Source: CAVXUB01 sp963764805
Lineage (GTDB): Bacteria > Actinomycetota > Acidimicrobiia > Acidimicrobiales > Bog-793
Direction: 5' to 3'
Assembly (NCBI GenBank): GCA_963764805.1
Contig: CAVXUB010000007.1
Coordinates: 1 to 13,869 of the forward strand
Length of the DNA: 13,869 bases
The translations under genes were made by a program, and so were the position numbers. Position 1 is the stretch's first letter; each line of letters begins with the position of its first letter. The notes beneath the pieces were generated by a model. It did no database searches, was not told the origin of the DNA, and worked only from the letters and a program-made list of their open reading frames with translations. Below are positions 5,882 through 13,131 of this stretch, one piece after another.

Positions 5882-5910
5882 GGGGGCGGCGAGGGCGGAG
5901 CGGGCCAGGG
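5882..5910 (+). other. G-quadruplex-type motif between the TetR and ADH genes
   Basis: Four G-tracts (GGGGG at 5882-5886 and GGG at 5893-5895, 5902-5904 and 5908-5910) are separated by six, six and three bases, which fits the G3N1-7 rule. It is on the template strand for the leftward genes, just after the TetR stop. Such motifs also arise by chance in high-GC DNA, so function is unproven. Confidence 0.35.
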
Positions 5911-5918
5911 CGGCGAGG

Positions 5919-6560
5919 TCAGAACAGCAGGCGGCTGGCGATGGCGATCTCCTCGTGGACGTGTCCCACATTGGTCCAGCCGTTCACCCAGCCGAGCAGC
6001 GTCGAGTACCAGATGTGCCCGAGCATGCGCGCCCTGTCGGCGATGTCCGGCGGCGCGGCCTCGCCCGCCGCCCACTCGATCATCTCGTCCATCATCCGGG
6101 CCACCTGCGCCCTGCACTCGACGACGCCCGAGTCCGAGGAGGAGAGCGGCGCCAGGAGGGCGGCGACGAGTTTCGGCTGGTGGCTCATCGTCGAGGTGGC
6201 CCGGCCGATCAGTGCCGCGACGCGTTCGGCCGGCGTGTCGCCAGGCGCGGGCGAGCTCGCCGCATGCGGGGCGTTCGACACGGCATCGGCGAGGCTCCCC
6301 ATCCAGTAGACCAGGGCGGCGGCAAGGAGATGATCCTTGGACTGGAAGTAGCGGTAGACCGTTCCGAGCGCGACGTCGGCCCGTCCGGCCACGTCTCGCA
6401 TCTGCACCGCCTCATAGCCGCCCTCGGCCCCGAGTGCCATGGCGGCATCGATCACCCGCTGGCGGCGCTCCAGCTGGGACCGCCGCAACTCGCGCGGTGC
6501 CGCCGACGCTGCCGTGCTCTCGGCGGCCGCTTCGGCAACTGGAACGTGTTCCACTCTCAC
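5919..6560 (-). CDS. TetR-family repressor, KstR-like
   Basis: From GTG 6560 the product is 213 residues, a DNA-binding dimer with an N-terminal helix-turn-helix (about 33-79) and a helical ligand domain. The segment GGYEAVQMRDVAGRADVALGTVYRYFQSKDHLL is very close, as I recall it, to mycobacterial KstR, which represses sterol and lipid catabolism and responds to a CoA thioester. The C-terminal half also keeps a KstR-like tail (ARMLGHIWYSTLLGWVNG). GTG 6554 is an alternative start, with a TACCGT box seven bases before it that would suit a leaderless mRNA. Neither start has a good Shine-Dalgarno sequence. A perfect KstR-consensus palindrome lies at 6540-6553, in the first codons, which suggests autoregulation. 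The divergence of the ligand domain means the inducer need not be a steroid intermediate. Confidence 0.93.
   Translation of the reverse strand: MRVEHVPVAEAAAESTAASAAPRELRRSQLERRQRVIDAAMALGAEGGYEAVQMRDVAGRADVALGTVYRYFQSKDHLLAAALVYWMGSLADAVSNAPHAASSPAPGDTPAERVAALIGRATSTMSHQPKLVAALLAPLSSSDSGVVECRAQVARMMDEMIEWAAGEAAPPDIADRARMLGHIWYSTLLGWVNGWTNVGHVHEEIAIASRLLF
6540..6553. promoter_or_regulatory. KstR-type operator (TGGAACGTGTTCCA) at the 5' end of the KstR-like gene
   Basis: The sequence is an inverted repeat with six-base arms (TGGAAC/GTTCCA) and a two-base centre. It matches all eight fixed positions of the published mycobacterial KstR consensus TnnAACnnGTTnnA. It sits immediately downstream of the predicted transcription start of the KstR-like gene, where binding would repress the gene itself. 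The site is seen directly; binding is inferred from the family. Confidence 0.75.
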
Positions 6561-6608
6561 AACGGTATCGGATCAGTCATCACTGGCCGGAAAGGGGCGC
6601 GACCGAGC

Positions 6609-6624
6609 ATGCGCGAACGCGCAT
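6609..6624. promoter_or_regulatory. 16-bp palindrome upstream of the KstR-like gene
   Basis: ATGCGCG (6609-6615) and CGCGCAT (6618-6624) are perfect seven-base arms around AA. It lies between the KstR-type site and the larger palindrome at 6632-6650, and does not resemble either. It may be an operator for another dimeric regulator. The role is inferred from position and symmetry only. Confidence 0.4.
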
Positions 6625-6631
6625 ATGCCAA

Positions 6632-6675
6632 ATGGTCGTTTAACGACCATCTGGGCACTCCGCGTAATGGTCGTT
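6632..6675. promoter_or_regulatory. 19-bp palindrome plus a repeated half site (candidate operator for a second regulator)
   Basis: ATGGTCGTT (6632-6640) and AACGACCAT (6642-6650) form perfect nine-base arms with a one-base centre, typical of a TetR- or GntR-type operator. The half site with one more base, AATGGTCGTT, recurs at 6666-6675, 35 bases from the first copy in the same orientation. The pair lies about 80-115 bases upstream of the TetR start and just past the mutase stop codon. No T-run follows, so it is not a typical terminator. Confidence 0.55.
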
Positions 6676-6712
6676 CCCTCAGCCGTCAGCCCATCACCCC
6701 GTCACCGGCGGC

Positions 6713-8410
6713 TCAGATCACGGGCGTCTCGTGCCACCTGCCGAAGGTCCGGACCAGCGCTCCGATGATCTCGCCGATCGTGGCGTAGGCGCGTACCGCC
6801 TCCCCGATCGGCTCCATCAGGTTGACCGCGGGGTCGGCGGCGTCGGAGGTGACACGGGCCAGCGCAGCGGCCACCCTGTCGGAGTCCCGATCCTGCTTGA
6901 CGGTTGCCAGCCTCTTCAGCTGCAGGTCCTCGACCTCCTGGCCGATGTGCAGGATCTCGGGTGGCCCCTCCTCGTTGCCCTCGGTGAAGGCGTTGACTCC
7001 GACGACGACGCGTCGGCCCGAGCTCACCTTCTGCTGGAACGCATAGGCGGCGTCGGCGATCTCGGCTTGGAACCATCCGGAGTCGATCGCCCGGTAGACC
7101 CCCTCGAGGATCGAGCCGGAGCCGAGGTCCGACAGGTGCTCCAGGACCTCGACCGCCTGCCGCTCCATCTCGTCGGTCATCGCCTCGACGAACCACGAGC
7201 CGCCGAGCGGGTCGGCGACGTAGGCCACTCCGGCCTCGTGCGCCAGCACCTGCTGGGTCCGCAGTGCTATTCGTGCGGCCTTCTCGGTCGGTAGCGCCAG
7301 CACCTCGTCCATCGAGTTCGTGTGCAGGCTCTGGGTGCCTCCGAGCACGCCTGCCAGTGCCTCGATCGCCGTGCGGACGATGTTCACCTCCGGCTGCTGG
7401 GCCGTCAGCGACACTCCCGCCGTCTGGGTGTGGAACCGGAGCAGCAGAGACCGCTCCTGCTCGGCGCCGTATCGCTCGCGCAGCCACGTCGCCCAGATCC
7501 GGCGGGCGGCCCGGTACTTGCCGATCTCCTCGAAGAAGTCGATGTGGGCGTTGAAGAAGAAGCTGAGACGAGGCGCGAACTCGTCGACAGGCAACCCCCC
7601 CTGCACCGCCGCCTCCACATACGCGAAACCATTCGCCAGCGTGAAGGCCAGTTCCTGCGCCGCAGTCGATCCGGCCTCTCGGATGTGGTAGCCGGACACC
7701 GACACCGGGTGGAACCGAGGCATCTCCGCCGAGCAGTAGCGGATCATGTCGGTGACGATCCGCATCGATGGCCGTGGCGGGAAGATGAACTCCTTCTGCG
7801 CCTGGTACTCCTTCAAGATGTCGTTCTGGATCGTCCCGCCCAGGCGGGCGCGTGCCGTCCCCACCTTCTCGGCCGCCGCCACGTACATCGCCAGCAGCAT
7901 CGCCGCCGGCGAGTTGATCGTCATGGAGGTGGTGACCTCGCCAAGGTCGATACCCGAGAAGAGGTCCTCGACGTCCGCCAAGGTGTCGATGGCGACGCCG
8001 CACCTGCCGACCTCGCCGATCGAGTGCGGGTCGTCCGAGTCCCGACCCATCAACGTCGGCAGGTCGAAGGCGGTCGAGAGCCCCGTCCCACCCGACCGCA
8101 GGATCTCCTTGAAGCGGCCGTTGGTGTCCTCTGCCGTGCCGAAGCCGGCGAAGAGCCGCATCGTCCACAGTTTCGAGCGGTACATCGAGGCGTAGGGCCC
8201 CCGCGTGTAGGGGTAGACCCCCGGGTAGCCGCCGTCGGCGGGAGCGGCAGCGGGCGCCTCGCCTCCGCCGTCCCCCTCGGGATGCAGCGCGCCGGAAGGC
8301 CCGTACAAGGGTGCCAGCGGTACGCCCGACATCGTCTCGAAGTCGGCCTCGCGCAACTTCGAAGCCTCGAACTGCCCGGACCAACGCTCGAAGCTCTCTC
8401 GCTCTCCCAC
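6713..8410 (-). CDS. icmA: B12-dependent acyl-CoA mutase large subunit, isobutyryl-CoA mutase type
   Basis: This 565-residue catalytic subunit of the methylmalonyl-CoA mutase family uses adenosylcobalamin to rearrange a CoA-bound carbon skeleton. The TIM-barrel motifs are clear: TRGPYASMYRSKLWTMRLFAGFGTAEDTN (69-97), AFDLPTLMGRDSDDP (114-128), GTIQNDILKEYQAQKE (192-207), SGYHIREAGS, and the QSLHTNSMDE block. Phe87 occupies the place of Tyr89 in methylmalonyl-CoA mutase, and Gln205 that of Arg207; this Phe/Gln pair is the isobutyryl-CoA mutase signature. The protein ends without the cobalamin-binding domain (no DxHxxG), as in split IcmA/IcmB enzymes, and no small subunit is in the window. GTG 8410 is the likely start; a TAGACT box seven bases before it suggests a leaderless message. 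Pivalyl-CoA or a related branched substrate remains possible. Confidence 0.9.
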   Translation of the reverse strand: MGERESFERWSGQFEASKLREADFETMSGVPLAPLYGPSGALHPEGDGGGEAPAAAPADGGYPGVYPYTRGPYASMYRSKLWTMRLFAGFGTAEDTNGRFKEILRSGGTGLSTAFDLPTLMGRDSDDPHSIGEVGRCGVAIDTLADVEDLFSGIDLGEVTTSMTINSPAAMLLAMYVAAAEKVGTARARLGGTIQNDILKEYQAQKEFIFPPRPSMRIVTDMIRYCSAEMPRFHPVSVSGYHIREAGSTAAQELAFTLANGFAYVEAAVQGGLPVDEFAPRLSFFFNAHIDFFEEIGKYRAARRIWATWLRERYGAEQERSLLLRFHTQTAGVSLTAQQPEVNIVRTAIEALAGVLGGTQSLHTNSMDEVLALPTEKAARIALRTQQVLAHEAGVAYVADPLGGSWFVEAMTDEMERQAVEVLEHLSDLGSGSILEGVYRAIDSGWFQAEIADAAYAFQQKVSSGRRVVVGVNAFTEGNEEGPPEILHIGQEVEDLQLKRLATVKQDRDSDRVAAALARVTSDAADPAVNLMEPIGEAVRAYATIGEIIGALVRTFGRWHETPVI

Positions 8411-8510
8411 GAAGCCGAGTCTACGAGAAGCCCCTCACGGGGCGAGCCCGCTCCACGCGGTTGCAGACTCGGACTGGAGCCGACCCCCATCTCCTTGCTA
8501 GACCCGATAC
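8411..8510. promoter_or_regulatory. Compact divergent promoter region between mutase and transhydrogenase genes
   Basis: The 100 bases separate two divergent starts, neither with a Shine-Dalgarno sequence. On the minus strand TAGACT (8423-8418) ends seven bases before the mutase GTG. On the plus strand TAGACC (8499-8504), preceded by TGC as in an extended -10, ends six bases before the pntAA ATG. An inverted repeat CCGAGTCT (8415-8422) / AGACTCGG (8465-8472) spans the region and covers the mutase -10 box. Both genes may be leaderless and could share a regulator; no -35 boxes are convincing. Confidence 0.4.
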
Positions 8511-9656
8511 ATGAGGGTCGCGATATCGAAGGAGATTCTCGCGGGCGAGCGCCGGGTGGCGATGGTCCCCGACGTGGCCACCCGGCTGCTCGGCGCCGGC
8601 CACGAGGTGGTCGTGCAGTCCGGTGCCGGCGAGGGCGCCCACTTCTCCGACGAGGCCTACAAGGACAAGGGCGCCACCATCGCCAGCTCGTTCGGCTCGC
8701 TTCTGGAAGGCGCCGACGTCCTCTGCAAGGTGCAGCCGCCTTCTCTGGACGAGATCGCCCGCCTGCCCGAGGGGATCGCCACCATCAGCTTCTTCCAGCC
8801 GGCCGTGGACCTTGCCGTGACCGAGGCCTTGGCCGACCGCAAGGTGACCGCCTTCAGCCTCGATCTCCTGCCACGAATCAGCCGGGCGCAGTCGATGGAC
8901 GCCCTTTCCTCGCAGGCGACCGTCTCCGGCTACCGCTGCGCGCTGATCGCCGCTGAGCACCTGCCGAAGTTCTTCCCGATGTTCATGACGGCAGCCGGCA
9001 CCGTCCCTCCGGCAAAGGTGTTGGTGATGGGGGCCGGCGTCGCCGGTCTGCAGGCCATCGCCACAGCTCGCCGCCTCGGCGCCGTGGTGCGTGCATACGA
9101 CGTCCGTCCCGCCGCCAAGGACGAGGTGAAGAGCCTCGGCGCCGCCTTCGTGGAGCTGCCGCTGGAGACCCAGGAGGGAGCGGGTGGCTATGCACGTGAG
9201 CAGTCCGAGGACTTCCTGCGCCGCCAGCGCGAGCTGATCGGGGCAGAGGTCGCTGCCGCGGACGCGGTCATCACCACCGCCGCCATCCCAGGTCGCAAGG
9301 CGCCGGTGCTGATCACCGCCGAGATGGTCGCCGGCATGGCGGCCGGTTCGGTGATCGTCGACCTCGCCGCCGAGAGCGGAGGCAACTGCGAGCTGAGCCG
9401 CCCCGGTGTGACGGTCGAGGAGCACGGGGTGCAGATATATGGCGCCAAGAACCTGCCGAGTACCATGCCCGTTCACGCCAGCTTCCTCTACTCCCGCAAC
9501 ATCGCCGAGTTCGTCGCGCTCCTCGCCAAGGACGGGGCATTCGCCCCCGACTTCGACGACGAGATCGTGGCGGGCACGTGCGTCACGCACGGAGGCACGA
9601 TCCGCCATGCTCCGACGCTGGAACTGATCGAGAAGCGCAAGGCGGCCGGATCATGA
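8511..9656 (+). CDS. pntAA: NAD(P) transhydrogenase subunit alpha 1 (NAD(H)-binding, PntAA)
   Basis: The soluble dI component of the proton-translocating transhydrogenase binds NAD(H) and exchanges hydride with the NADP(H) site of PntB. It has 381 residues, as expected for the split form. The N-terminal RVAISKEILAGERRVAMVPDVATRL, the conserved RISRAQSMDALSSQ loop (122-135), GAGVAG (174-179) with Asp197 for NAD(H), and the C-terminal AKNLPSTMPVHASFLYSRNI are all present. Similarity to alanine dehydrogenase is expected, but the downstream pntAB and pntB settle the identity. ATG 8511 begins directly at the conserved N-terminus; no Shine-Dalgarno sequence is present and a TAGACC box lies six bases upstream. 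The stop overlaps the next start (ATGA), indicating translational coupling. Confidence 0.97.
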   Translation: MRVAISKEILAGERRVAMVPDVATRLLGAGHEVVVQSGAGEGAHFSDEAYKDKGATIASSFGSLLEGADVLCKVQPPSLDEIARLPEGIATISFFQPAVDLAVTEALADRKVTAFSLDLLPRISRAQSMDALSSQATVSGYRCALIAAEHLPKFFPMFMTAAGTVPPAKVLVMGAGVAGLQAIATARRLGAVVRAYDVRPAAKDEVKSLGAAFVELPLETQEGAGGYAREQSEDFLRRQRELIGAEVAAADAVITTAAIPGRKAPVLITAEMVAGMAAGSVIVDLAAESGGNCELSRPGVTVEEHGVQIYGAKNLPSTMPVHASFLYSRNIAEFVALLAKDGAFAPDFDDEIVAGTCVTHGGTIRHAPTLELIEKRKAAGS

Positions 9657-10036
9657 GCCTCGCGGGGGTGGGCGCGGTCATCGGCGCCGGCACGTCCACC
9701 GACATCCTCACCCTGATAACGGTGTTCGTGCTGTCGGTGTTCGTCGGCTTCGAGGTGATCTCGAAGGTGCCGAGCATCCTCCACACGCCCCTGATGTCGG
9801 GCACCAACGCGATCCACGGGGTGATCCTGGTCGGCTCGATGGTGATCCTCGGTTTCGCTCACGGTCCGGCCGAGACGACCCTCGGCTTCGTGGCGGTCGT
9901 CCTCTCGACGATCAACGTGGTCGGCGGCTTCGTCGTCACCGACCGGATGCTCGAGATGTTCAAGCCGAAACAACCTGCGCCACAAGCACAACCGGAGGCC
10001 ACCGATCCGGACGGCGCCGGGGGTACCGACCGGTGA
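9653..10036 (+). CDS. pntAB: NAD(P) transhydrogenase subunit alpha 2 (membrane part, PntAB)
   Basis: This 127-residue membrane subunit contributes the small part of the dII proton-conducting domain. Three hydrophobic helices are visible (about 18-36, 52-69 and 73-94), with the family sequence FVGFEVISKVPSILHTPLMSGTNAIHGVILVG between the first two. A hydrophilic Pro/Gln-rich tail of about 30 residues follows and is not a conserved feature. ATG 9653 overlaps the pntAA stop by four bases, and its own stop overlaps the GTG of pntB by four bases, so the three subunits are translationally coupled. AAGGCGG lies a short distance upstream as a weak ribosome-binding site. Confidence 0.96.
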   Translation: MSLAGVGAVIGAGTSTDILTLITVFVLSVFVGFEVISKVPSILHTPLMSGTNAIHGVILVGSMVILGFAHGPAETTLGFVAVVLSTINVVGGFVVTDRMLEMFKPKQPAPQAQPEATDPDGAGGTDR

Positions 10037-11415
10037 GCCTCGAGACCGGGATCCGGGTCGCCTACCTGGTGGCGGCGATCTGCTTCATCCTCGCCCTGAA
10101 GGGCCTCTCGAACCCGAAGGGTGCGCGCTACGGCAACCTGATCGGGGCGGCGGGCATGGCGGTCGCCATCGGCATGACCTTCGCCACCCGCGGCATGTCC
10201 AACTTCGGGCTGATCGGCATCGCGATGGCCGTCGGCCTCGTCATCGGCGCCCCGGCGGCGCGCCTCGTCAAGATGACCGCCATCCCGCAGATGGTCGCCG
10301 CCTTCAACGGCGTCGGCGGCGGTGCGGCGGCCCTCGTGTCGATCGCCGAGTTCGTCAAGGCCGACCCGCGACAGCTCGCGGTTTACCAGGTCGTCGAGGT
10401 CCTCTTCGGCGTGATCGTCGGCTGCGTCTCGTTCGCAGGCAGCTGCCTGGCCTTCGCCAAGCTGCAGGAGCTGATGACCGGGCGGCCGGTCACCTATGCC
10501 GGGCAGAAGGTGACGAACGGCCTCGTCTTCGGGGCCGTCATCGTGCTGGCGGTGATCGCCTGCGTCACGCCCAGTCTCTGGGCCGTGGCGCTCATCGGCG
10601 GCCTTTCTCTGCTCTTCGGTCTGGCCTTCGTGCTGCCGATCGGCGGGGCCGACGTGCCTGTCCTGATCTCACTGCTCAACTCGTTCACAGGCCTGGCGGT
10701 GGCTGCTTCGGGCTTCGTGCTCGACTCCGTGGTGCTGGTGGTGGCCGGCACCCTCGTCGGCGCCTCGGGCACGCTGCTGACGATGCTGATGAGCCGGGCG
10801 ATGGGTCGCTCCCTGCCGAACATCCTCTTCAGCGCCTTCGGTTCGGTGATCACCGCCTCGGGTGCCACCGACAGCGGCGGCAGGAGCGTTCGGGCCGGCA
10901 CCGCCGACGACATCGGGGTGCTGCTCGCCTACTCCCGCAAGGTGGTGCTCGTCCCCGGCTACGGGCTGGCGGTTGCCCAGGCGCAGCACGTGGCACGCGA
11001 GCTCGCCGACGAGCTGGAGAAGCGGGGCGTGGAGGTCATCTACGCCATCCATCCCGTCGCCGGCCGCATGCCCGGTCACATGAACGTGCTCCTCGCCGAG
11101 GCGAACGTCCCCTACGACCAGCTGAAGGAGATGGAAGAGGCGAACCCCGAGTTCCAGACGGCGGACGTCGCCCTCGTCGTGGGGGCGAACGACGTCGTCA
11201 ACCCGGCAGCCAAGACCTCGCCCGGGAGCCCCATCTACGGGATGCCGATCCTCACGGTCGACGACTCGAAGAACGTGATCTTCCTGAAGAGATCGATGAG
11301 GCCCGGCTTCGCCGGGATTGACAACGACCTTCTGTACAACCCGAAGACCACGCTGCTGTTCGGCGACGCCAAGGACTCCTTGACCAAGCTCGTGACGGCG
11401 GTCAAGCTCGCCTGA
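10033..11415 (+). CDS. pntB: NAD(P) transhydrogenase subunit beta (PntB)
   Basis: This 460-residue inner-membrane subunit couples proton movement to hydride transfer from NADH to NADP+, supplying NADPH. The first 280 or so residues form the multi-helix dII domain, including MPQMVAAFNG-type sequence (IPQMVAAFNGVGGGAAALVSI, 84-104). The C-terminal dIII domain carries GYGLAVAQAQH (309-319), GANDVVNPAA (384-393), KRSMRPGFAGIDN (419-431) and LFGDAK (442-447) for NADP(H). The position of the E. coli proton-channel histidine (His91) appears to be Asn92 here, as in other split-type enzymes I recall. The GTG 10033 start overlaps the pntAB stop as GTGA. A fatty-acid ligase gene follows after 31 bases. 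Confidence 0.97.
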   Translation: MSLETGIRVAYLVAAICFILALKGLSNPKGARYGNLIGAAGMAVAIGMTFATRGMSNFGLIGIAMAVGLVIGAPAARLVKMTAIPQMVAAFNGVGGGAAALVSIAEFVKADPRQLAVYQVVEVLFGVIVGCVSFAGSCLAFAKLQELMTGRPVTYAGQKVTNGLVFGAVIVLAVIACVTPSLWAVALIGGLSLLFGLAFVLPIGGADVPVLISLLNSFTGLAVAASGFVLDSVVLVVAGTLVGASGTLLTMLMSRAMGRSLPNILFSAFGSVITASGATDSGGRSVRAGTADDIGVLLAYSRKVVLVPGYGLAVAQAQHVARELADELEKRGVEVIYAIHPVAGRMPGHMNVLLAEANVPYDQLKEMEEANPEFQTADVALVVGANDVVNPAAKTSPGSPIYGMPILTVDDSKNVIFLKRSMRPGFAGIDNDLLYNPKTTLLFGDAKDSLTKLVTAVKLA

Positions 11416-11446
11416 TCCAAGAGCGCGGTCCGAAAGGAGCCCGGCC

Positions 11447-13096
11447 ATGGGCGTCTCCATCTCGTACTCGCACGGGACGTCGGTCGTCCCGCTCCTCGGC
11501 CAGACGATCGGCGAGAACCTAACCGCCACTGCCGCCCGCAGCCCCGAACACGAGGCGCTCGTCGATTGCCCGACCGGGCGCCGCTGGACCTACCGGCAGC
11601 TGCTGGAATGGTCAGCCGAGGTCGCTCGCGGTCTTCTTGCCCGTGGCGTCGGCAAAGGCGACCGGGTCGGCATCTGGAGCCCGAACTGCGCCGAGTGGGT
11701 GGCCGTGCAGTACGGCACGGCTCTGATCGGGGCGATCCTGGTCAACGTCAACCCCGCCTACCGCACCTCCGAACTCGAGTTCGTGGTGCGCCAGTCCGGG
11801 ATGCGCATGCTCGTCAGCGCGGTGGCGCACAAGACCAGCGACTACCGGAGCATGGTCGAAGAGGTCCTGCCCTCTCTCGCGGAGGGCCCTGATGTCGTCT
11901 TCATCGGCGAGCCCTCATGGGACGAACTGCTCGCCGGCGGGGCCGCGCTCGCGGCCGGCGCGCTCGACGATGTAGCCGCCGGTCTCGCCTTCGACGACCC
12001 GATCAACATCCAGTACACGTCTGGCACCACCGGATTCCCGAAGGGAGCGACGCTCTCCCACCACAACATCCTCAACAACGGCTACTTCGTGGGGGAGCTG
12101 CTCTCTTACGGAGAGGGCGATCGGGTGTGCCTGCCGGTGCCCTTCTACCACTGTTTCGGGATGGTGATGGGGAACCTCGGCTGCACCTCGCACGGCTCCA
12201 CGATCGTCATCCCGGCGCCGCTGTTCGACCCGGCGGCGACCCTGAGAGCGGTCGCCGGGGAGCGGTGCACCTCTCTCTACGGCGTCCCGACGATGTTCAT
12301 CGCCGAGCTCGGCCTGCCCGACTTCCCCACCTACGACCTCTCCTCGCTTCGCACCGGGATCATGGCGGGGTCACCCTGCCCGGTAGAGGTGATGAAGCGG
12401 GTGATCACCGAGATGAACATGGCCGAGGTCGCCATCTGCTACGGGATGACCGAGACCTCACCGGTTTCCACGCAGACACGGGCGGACGACGATCTCGAGA
12501 GGCGCACGAGCACGGTCGGGGCCACCATGCCGCACGTCGAGGTGAAGATCGTCGATCCTGCGTCCGGCGCGGTGGTACCTCGCGGCACACCGGGCGAGCT
12601 GTGCACCCGGGGCTACTCGGTGATGCTCGGGTACTGGCAGCAGCCCGACAAGACGGCGGAGGCGATCGACGCCGCACGCTGGATGCACACCGGTGACCTC
12701 GCCGTGATGCGGGAGGACGGATACCTCAACATCGTCGGCCGGATCAAGGACCTCGTGATCCGCGGCGGGGAGAACATCTACCCGCGGGAGATCGAGGAGT
12801 TCCTCTACTCGCACCCCGACATCGAGGACGTGCAGGTGATCGGCGTGCCGGACGAGCGCTACGGGGAGGAGCTGGTCGCCTGGATCCGCATGCGCAAAGG
12901 AGCGGCCGCCATCGACGCCGGATCACTGCGAACCTTCTGCCAGGGCCGCGTCGCCCACCACAAGATCCCCCGCTACGTGAAGATCGTGGACGGCTTCCCG
13001 ATGACGGTGACCGGGAAGATCCGCAAGGTCGAGATGCGAGAGATCTCGATCGGCGAGCTCGGGCTGGAAGGCGCCGCCCGCACACCTACGGCTTGA
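11447..13096 (+). CDS. Acyl-CoA synthetase (AMP-forming, FadD/ACSF2-like)
   Basis: This 549-residue cytosolic ligase activates a carboxylic acid with ATP to an acyl-AMP and then to an acyl-CoA. ANL-superfamily motifs are complete: YTSGTTGFPKG (190-200), YGMTETS (332-338), TGDL (415-418), GRIKD at the hinge (431-435), RGGENIYPREIEE (439-451) and TGKIRK with catalytic Lys524. The overall pattern (VNVNPAYRTSELEFVVRQSG, PFYHCFGMVMGNL) resembles the ACSF2 and mycobacterial FadD35 group, which uses medium-chain or related acids; the substrate is not certain. AAAGGAG lies seven bases before ATG 11447, a strong ribosome-binding site. It begins 31 bases after pntB on the same strand and is probably the last gene of that operon. 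It converges on the PIN/TRAM gene. Confidence 0.95.
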   Translation: MGVSISYSHGTSVVPLLGQTIGENLTATAARSPEHEALVDCPTGRRWTYRQLLEWSAEVARGLLARGVGKGDRVGIWSPNCAEWVAVQYGTALIGAILVNVNPAYRTSELEFVVRQSGMRMLVSAVAHKTSDYRSMVEEVLPSLAEGPDVVFIGEPSWDELLAGGAALAAGALDDVAAGLAFDDPINIQYTSGTTGFPKGATLSHHNILNNGYFVGELLSYGEGDRVCLPVPFYHCFGMVMGNLGCTSHGSTIVIPAPLFDPAATLRAVAGERCTSLYGVPTMFIAELGLPDFPTYDLSSLRTGIMAGSPCPVEVMKRVITEMNMAEVAICYGMTETSPVSTQTRADDDLERRTSTVGATMPHVEVKIVDPASGAVVPRGTPGELCTRGYSVMLGYWQQPDKTAEAIDAARWMHTGDLAVMREDGYLNIVGRIKDLVIRGGENIYPREIEEFLYSHPDIEDVQVIGVPDERYGEELVAWIRMRKGAAAIDAGSLRTFCQGRVAHHKIPRYVKIVDGFPMTVTGKIRKVEMREISIGELGLEGAARTPTA

Positions 13097-13131
13097 CGAT
13101 TCCGGCGAACTTTGTGTCATGGACGCGCCCA

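Noticed and set aside
6632..6650. 19-bp palindrome read as the mutase terminator
   Set aside because: The centre is one base, so a hairpin must open part of the stem, and no T-run follows. The repeated half site at 6666-6675 fits an operator better.
6702..8384. Second long leftward open frame within the mutase gene
   Set aside because: It is out of frame with a complete mutase reading and is Arg/Gly-rich without family similarity.
7322..8956. Long plus-strand open frame antisense to the mutase and running into pntAA
   Set aside because: Its product is low-complexity, rich in Arg, Pro and Gly, with no domain. It crosses the divergent promoter region and both flanking genes are unambiguous in their own frames.
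8421..9608. Long leftward open frame opposite pntAA
   Set aside because: It is a mirror of the conserved pntAA coding sequence, His/Gly/Asp-rich, and no ribosome-binding site or domain supports it.
8511..9656. Alanine dehydrogenase instead of PntAA
   Set aside because: The two families share a fold, but the RISRAQSMDALSSQ loop and the overlapping pntAB and pntB genes identify a transhydrogenase.
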